Below are positions 58,207 through 64,000 of a DNA stretch of 64,000 bases, in pieces. The notes under the pieces are model-generated. The model worked only from the letters and a program-made list of their open reading frames with translations. It was not told where the DNA came from and ran no database searches. A program made the translations under genes and the position numbers. Positions within the stretch are counted from its first letter, which is position 1, and each line of letters starts with the position of its first letter. Source of the DNA: Cytidiella melzeri (lineage: Eukaryota > Basidiomycota > Agaricomycetes > Polyporales > Irpicaceae); the NCBI GenBank assembly GCA_022592445.1, contig JABYQR010000004.1, positions 248,001 to 312,000 on the forward strand. Direction: 5' to 3'.

Positions 58207-59513
58207 ATGCGTCTCACCCGTTCTCGCGCCAGAGTAGATATGCATGTCTCTGGTTCGGATGTTGATATGGACGTCGTGGAAGAGGACGACGTGGACGAGC
58301 CGCAGATTGCTGTGGAGGACGAGGATGAAGAGGATGAAGAGGAGTCGGACGGCAAGGAAGACCAGCTGGAGGATGAGGATGAGGAGGACGAGGCGAGCAA
58401 CTATTCGTTCAGGCTCATATGTCCCCAGACGACACTAAAGATGACCAGACCTCAGATGTCGACGACATAGTACAAGCCGGGCTTACTAGTGTACCACTCC
58501 GTCTGCGTATTAAGCTGCCTCCCCCAGGGAGCGCGGCTTCCAGTAGGATTGCTACTGGAGCTTCCACACCCGAAGGCCCACCGCGGCGTCGACTGATTCA
58601 GCGTGGTATGTCTCTCCTCACATATCTTGATGAGTCACGAAACTTACTGTGTGCCAGGCAGTGACGCAGCGTCTGAAAACTCGGATTCAGAAGCCTCAGA
58701 CCGTTCGGTTTCGGCTGGAACGACAGCCACTCCTGGACGGCCACTCACCGCGCGACAAGCCGTCTTGAGGAACGTCGTGGATTCCTCACATGTATCTTTA
58801 GGTGAGGGAAACTTTCTGAAGGGCTGCTATTGAGCTCACATGTGGAAACAGAGGAACCACCGAATCCGCGGAAGAAGAAGCCGCTTACAGAGATAGAGAT
58901 GGCTCTCAAGCGAGAAGAGACGGCACGCAAGCGTAAAAACCTCTCTGAGAAAAAATTGGAGGACGAGAAGGTAATGCAAACTCATTGGAATACCATCGAA
59001 AAATTCGCTTACATTCTTACGTGTTACGGCTTATTATAGGCTGAAACCATTAATCGTCTGCTGAAGAAGCAGTCTCGGCCGAGAGGGAAGCGAAATGCAC
59101 TGGCTACTGCAGAAGATCGCCCTACGCCAGTCGCCTTGGTTGCTGAAGGCGAAGAGGGCGGAGAAGAAGCATCCGTGGCCCCTGTGCTCCCGACGATGTA
59201 CCGCTGGACGTCTACTGCTAAAACTATCACTGCAGCATCAGGTGAAGAGGAACGTAGACTGGTTATGTCGTTCTCTGTACCGGTCTCAGTGCTCCCGTCA
59301 AGTGCAGAATTGCAGCCTGCGTCTGGCACGGTCGTAGACCAGACAACCAATGAAGGTGCCAAAATAGCAATACAACCTCCTCGGCCTCTACAAAAATGCG
59401 ACGTGGAAGGTTGTAAAGTCTACCGGAAGTATAGGCTGGCAAAGGACTTCCAGCGTGGAGCTTGCGGTATGGCGCACCTCAAGCAGTTGGAGGCCCGACT
59501 TGCGTCAGTATGA
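58207..59513 (+). CDS. IES2: INO80 chromatin-remodelling complex subunit Ies2 (PAPA-1 domain)
   Basis: Nuclear subunit of INO80. Start 58207 (MRLTRSRARVDMHV). A strongly acidic N-terminus (DEDEEDEEESDGKEDQLEDE) is followed by VPLRLRIKLPPPG. PAPA-1 helix: RKKKPLTEIEMALKREETAR, KNLSEKKLEDEK|AETINRLLKKQ. C-terminal Cys/His cluster CDVEGCKVYRKYRLAKDFQR..CGMAHLKQLE binds zinc. Later joins (RGSD.., SLE|EPPNPR, DEK|AETINR) are GT-AG. The first joint, near 58390-58425, is not resolved: no strong GT donor gives the right phase between the acidic exon and DDTKDDQTSDVDD, so an odd splice site or a one-base error is possible. Confidence 0.85.
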
Positions 59514-60103
59514 TACTACTATCGCCGGTCAACTTCTGTTCGTCGCTATATCATATCCTAATGGAATTATTGGCCGGGAATGGGTGTTTGTACAGAACGG
59601 GAGCAAACAACATGACGTGGTATCCACGGAGTTTTCTATTTACTCGCAAAAGATGTCGGCCTCTGTCCTTATATTACAGACAACATGTACGTACAGCGGA
59701 GCACTGAATGTAGGTCTCAGGATGCTCCGAAATCTCAATTCTAAATCAGACCATTCGAAGACGACCGTATGATGGCCCAATAAAATAGGCTTTCGATAGG
59801 TGCCGCCAGTACGTCTCAAGGTTGTGAAGACGATGAAGCTGAGATGGTAGATACGGGGCCGGATCCATTGCGCTTGCGTCCAAGGTCCGAGATCCAGGGC
59901 CTGATTTGGATCGTCAAATAATAAGCTCGAATGAACAGCAATCATGCAGCTGAGGAGGATATAGGATGATGATGTGGATGTATGTGGATTAATCCTATGG
60001 CAGCGACAAATATAGTCCATGTGTCGTGGTATGGAGGGACACACCGTCATACACGTGCGTGTTATAATGTAGAATAGGTCGCCTGAAGTCGATGACGCAG
60101 TGG
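59514..60103. other. Convergent 3' region, IES2 and AK6
   Basis: 590 bp between two convergent genes. An open frame on the minus strand (59640-60155) overlaps the end of AK6 in another frame and is a shadow. Nothing else recognised. Confidence 0.5.
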
Positions 60104-60758
60104 CTAACTTTCGCTTGCCTCTTGCTGTCGATCTTGCATCCAAGACTGAATCCATTGAACAATCCTGGCGACATTAGCCTCTAGGTCTTCCGTACCCTCG
60201 CTTTGAAGCTCTACGACGATATCTGCAGGATATGACGACCGTGCTTCGTCTAGGACGACCTCCATAATCTCAGCTTCGTTATTTTCTTGAATCTTCTTTA
60301 GCGGATAATTTCTAAGATCCATGTTCAGAGCAGTCTCCGAGATGGCCGATCTGGAAAGCTTTACCTTTTCTCTAAACGCTCCCATAGTTTCGTGTGATCA
60401 CAGCGTAGAACCACCACGAGATCTGGCCAACGCTCGGGGAAGATCTCGCAGGTATGCCAGTCGAGGATGATACCGCCCTGTGATGCGAGCGGTTCTAGCT
60501 CGTCAAGCAGCTGGATCCAGCAGTGAGCCTTGTACAACCTGACTATTTTTTTTTACCACTGACCTTATCCTCATCCACCGTATAACTTTGCCATTCCGCG
60601 TCGTATTCTTCGTAGAGGTTGTTCTCCTTCACAAGTTCCCCCACATTGATATGCTTGAGTGGAACCGGGGATTCCTCAGCCAGCAGCTGTGCATGTGTAG
60701 TTTTCCCAGTCCCCGGCGTGCCTGTGATGACGATAACCGGACGTTTCGCTACAGACAT
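60104..60758 (-). CDS. FAP7: Adenylate kinase isoenzyme 6 / Fap7
   Basis: Nuclear NMP kinase-like ATPase needed for 18S rRNA maturation with Rps14. Start 60758 (MSVAKRPVIVITGTPGTGKT, Walker A). Exons join DEDK|LLDELEPLA and LEKR|NYPLKKIQENN, GT-AG. Motifs HINVGELVKENNLYEEYD, GGIILDWHTCEIFPERWP and VVVLRCDHTKLWERL are diagnostic, followed by NEAEIMEVVLDEA. About 195 residues, normal for the family. It ends at 60104 (QQEASES). Confidence 0.95.
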
Positions 60759-61454
60759 GGTGTTGGCTACTGTCCAATGTTACCTGTAGCTGAAGCGCCC
60801 GTAAACTTTCAATTCACACGCCCGAAATGGTATGTGCCATACCATATCTAGAAGTTAGTGCTTACATAACACACATTCGCAGCCACTATGTCTGCTTGAG
60901 ACCAGTCGATAAGACAACGACATATGAAGGTCGTCTGTTGTGCACCGTAACCATAATGTCATAAGCCTGTCCACAGTAACCATCTGTCTCGACCTCCGCC
61001 CTAAAAGACATCTGCATCAGCACACAGCCGATGTCAGTTCGGAGCGACGTCGTCCGGTTATGTAGTACGTATTCGAACTTTACGACGATTTGAACACTCA
61101 CAGGTGCTACTGGACAGGTCCATCTGTGCATTGTGTTCAAGTCGTTGATTGACTGAGCTTGCACAACGCGCAGTGACAAGGAGCACGCCGCTTCTCCGCG
61201 CCCGGATCCTCACCAAAACTCGGGTTCACAGGCACCAAGCGTTTGAACCTTATCTGAGGCTAAGTGCTACAATTTAATTGTCGCGTCGATCGAATCAGGA
61301 TACCCCAGTTGCCAGGCCCTGCACTGCGGCTTCTCCTCGTCCCACCGAACACGTGAGGTCGTCCTAGCTGCCACTGTTTGCTTTGCTCTGCTGCAGATGT
61401 AAAGGTAACCTTCATTGCACCCCCGCAAGCCGCTGGCCACACACAGCTGCTGTC
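60759..61454. other. Divergent promoter region, AK6 and 7-TM protein
   Basis: About 700 bp. Two minus-strand open frames (60886-61179 and 61260-61442) show no family motif and are not called as genes. No RNA gene or repeat seen. Confidence 0.45.
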
Positions 61455-63866
61455 ATGAGCTCAGCCACCACTTCATTACTATCAATATCGATATCGACAC
61501 CGGCGGCGACATCATACTCACTATCGACATTGACCCCACCCACGAATGCCTTCACCAGCTCGGAATCAACTAAATCTTCCTCCACACCAGCCGACTCGAC
61601 GTCTGCAGCTATATCATTCGTTACACCCAGTCCGACAAGCACACCCTCTTTCGACTCATCCACTTCACCAAATATTGTAGAACTCCACCTCCACACCACC
61701 ATCCTTATCCCTGATTTCAGCCGCTACTACAAAGGGGATATAAGAAACTTCCATCCAAACTACCACGCCCTGGCCGATGGCTCTCTCGTTGCAACCCCTT
61801 TCATATCAGATCTCAGAAGCGCAAACTTGCAGTTAGCATATGTTAGTGCTTTCATCGCCTTTTTTTGCATCACCTCCTGGTCCGCCATACAATACATTCG
61901 ACGGGGCAAGGTCAAACGAAAAGGCCTGTTTTACGCTCTCTTAGCCAGTCAAATATTAGGTCTCGGGGCGTCGGTCATCGTCATCGTGCCGTTCTTCAAC
62001 CAATTCATCAGTTGCGCAAGGTGAGTAGCGTCTTCAGGTCACCTTAAACAAATCCTGACACCAAGCAGGACATGGGCTTCAGGACTAATTCTCGCGACAC
62101 TCTCGTACACTGTCCTGGTCAGCCCTATACCATATCACGCTTGCAGATATGTCTCAAGCATTGCTTATAGATGACTGGCATACTCGGTTTCAAAGCCTAC
62201 CGATGCTTGGATAGCTCAAAGTCCATCCTGGTTGTGCTAGGTGTTGTTCGCGCTACGATATTCTCTTTCCTTGCACTGGAGCTCGCCAAGACGGCATCAA
62301 CGCGAAGGCTCTCAGGTACGCTCGCCCTTTGATTGTTTTGATGGCCAGCTCCATCTAACGACAGCGTAGGTGGCTGCTCACCAACATTCACGGAAACATC
62401 GCTGGGTATCATCCTTCTATTACACGCGGCGGAGTCTGCTTTCATAAGTGGCTGTCGTGCGTTTCTCTTCCTTGTCTTTAAGCTAGTACTGACCAACCGT
62501 GCAGTTTTGTGCGCTGTGTGGAAGGCCTCTCGCTCGTCAGCAGTGTGGGGCAGGGTGTCGATATCCGTGTCAGTGAGGGATCTCCAAGATTTCAGAGGAA
62601 TAGATGAGTATAAAACGTCCCAAGAAGATCAAGATCGTTACCCGCGTGGTTGGTGGGACTACATTCCTCAAGCTCCTATTGAGGCACAAGTTGACACTCG
62701 GAGCCAGGGGGCTGCCAACGAACCCTTCAGGTGGGCACACACAGTTAGTCTTATGCTACATATACAGCTGGGTTCTTCCGCAACTCATGGGTTCTTTCAG
62801 AGAGCGTCTTCTGCAGTCAGTTCTCACCTGGCTTCGCGCTCCCACAATGCTGTTATCACTGCGTTGGGCGCGCAACCTATAGCTCCCCATAGCCGAGACC
62901 GTATCCGACCCCACGTTCGTTCTACATCCCCTCCTCCGGCCTCGATTAAGAGTCGCTTAAGCAAATACATGCCGCGTATGCAAGTATTCAGAGAAGTGGT
63001 GAAAAACGAGGTGGGGTGTTCTGTTACTCGCTTAATAATCGCCGTTAACTATGATTACAGTTGACTTACTGCGCGTTTGTCACGGTGGTTTGGCTCACCG
63101 TGGCTTTGGTTTCCTTACTCAGCATGAAAGATAAAGTCCCGACGCGCTCCGCCGGGTTGGCCGCTATGACATGTAAGTGCTGCTTGTTTTTGGGTCTAGC
63201 TACCTAACAGGATGGAACGTAGGGATTCTTTTGTGTATCTTCACATTCGGAAGCTTTGGTGAAGTTGTCCGTCGCCACGAGCGCGATGCTATCTTGCAAC
63301 ACCCATCCGCTTGGGATCCTATGTACCGGGCAGAACTCGAAGCTTCTCGGGCCTTTGCAACGGGACAGAGCAGGCGGCCATATTCTCCCGTGAGCGTGCT
63401 TTCTCGGGTTACAACGCGCAGTCCGGGGTCTATGAACCCTTTCTCGGACGCGTACTCAATGCCGAGTGCAGACCATCTAAGTCGGGCGAGCTCGAAGCGC
63501 ACTCTGCGAACCCCAAGGAGAGCACATCACCCCTCTTCCTCAAAGGGTACAAATGCGACACAGACATCGAAACGTCCGGCTTCAGACGCTTCTCTGAAGT
63601 CTGCGTCATCCCTAGGACTCAACGGTCCGTTTGCTGGCGTTATACTGATGCCGCCTGAGCCACTGTTTCGCCAGTCAGCTTTGGAGACTGTACACCCATC
63701 ACCGTTGTCAGATGACTACCTCACATTGGGTTCTCTGTCATCAGCCGACTCTGAGGATACTGCAGCAGACACTCACAGTTTACAACATCTATCAGCGGCG
63801 TCAACAATCGTGGACGTATCGTCAAGCGACTTCGGAAACGTTAGCACTGCGACGCGTCGCGACTAG
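61455..63866 (+). CDS. Seven-transmembrane protein with Ser/Thr-rich ectodomain
   Basis: Start 61455 (MSSATTSLLSISISTPA). The Ser/Thr/Pro-rich N-terminal 75 residues look extracellular. Seven hydrophobic spans follow: AYVSAFIAFFCITSWSAIQY, LLASQILGLGASVIVIVPFF, GLILATLSYT.., ILVVLGVVRATIFSFLALEL, LGIILLLHAAESAFISG.., TYCAFVTVVWLTVALVSLL and MTWILLCIFTFGSFGEVV. Exons join at CA|RTWASG, SYT|MTGILGF, LSG|GCSPTF, ISG|FLCAVW, KNE|LTYCAF and MT|WILLC. A large charged loop follows span 5, and the tail is long, Ser-rich and probably cytoplasmic (SRVTTRSPGSMNPFSDAY). The topology is like a receptor, but no known GPCR motif was recognised, so function is open. Confidence 0.7.
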
Positions 63867-64000
63867 GAGAGCGATGGGTTTGAAATGGTGTTGCACGGCT
63901 TCCTTAGCTGCGTTGAGGGTATCCTTCGTCTCCGCACCATGGTTCACGCTCCATACGTCTGTCAGTGACGATTTCGTAAAATACACTCTGCAGAATCAAT

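Noticed and set aside
60886..61179. Minus-strand frame of 97 residues in the AK6 upstream region
   Set aside because: No motif, no good splice partners, and it lies in the probable promoter of two divergent genes.

Overview
The window is nuclear DNA of a mushroom-forming basidiomycete (Agaricomycetes). The genes carry many short introns of about 50-60 nt with GT-AG or GC-AG ends. Neighbouring genes alternate strand with very short intergenic gaps. Several proteins are of types I know from this group: a DUF6697-like protein, a DUF6589 protein, RecQ-like helicases carried on transposons, and a secreted alginate-lyase-fold protein.

Left host block (1-14.5 kb): a D-2-hydroxyglutarate/D-lactate dehydrogenase, a tubulin-tyrosine-ligase-domain protein, a coiled-coil DUF6697-like protein with a 14-nt microexon, RNA polymerase subunit RPB8, a serine-rich unknown, a CDK10/11-type kinase and the ARID-domain SWI/SNF subunit Swi1.

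Middle block (15-38 kb): a transposon island. It holds (a) a complete Ty1/copia LTR element, 15006-20507, with 439-bp LTRs differing at two sites, a cgtat target duplication and a decayed polyprotein; (b) a DNA-transposon region with a decayed transposase (21629-26608) and a divergent intact small gene; (c) an intact multi-exon unknown gene at 27033-28211; (d) a 5.9-kb element bounded by inverted repeats of about 215 bp that carries a RecQ-like helicase gene and a DUF6589 gene tail to tail; (e) a decayed DDE transposase fragment joined to a 5'-truncated second copia element.

Right host block (39-64 kb): an alpha-arrestin with PY motifs, a Rab5/Vps21 GTPase, a secreted alginate-lyase-family protein, TFIIIA, a CNH+GYF protein, AP endonuclease 2 (Apn2), cyclin H, a GPI-anchored Ser/Thr-rich surface protein, the INO80 subunit Ies2, adenylate kinase 6/Fap7 and a seven-transmembrane protein.

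Two observations stand out. Each LTR of the first copia element carries an intron-containing segment followed by an exact spliced copy of that segment, starting where a transcript should start. The 5.9-kb inverted-repeat element pairs a helicase with a DUF6589 protein and looks like a two-gene DNA transposon. Most premature stops in the island are TGA where related proteins usually have arginine, consistent with decay of CGA codons at methylated CpG. Gene models here were joined by eye, so exon ends are proposals.
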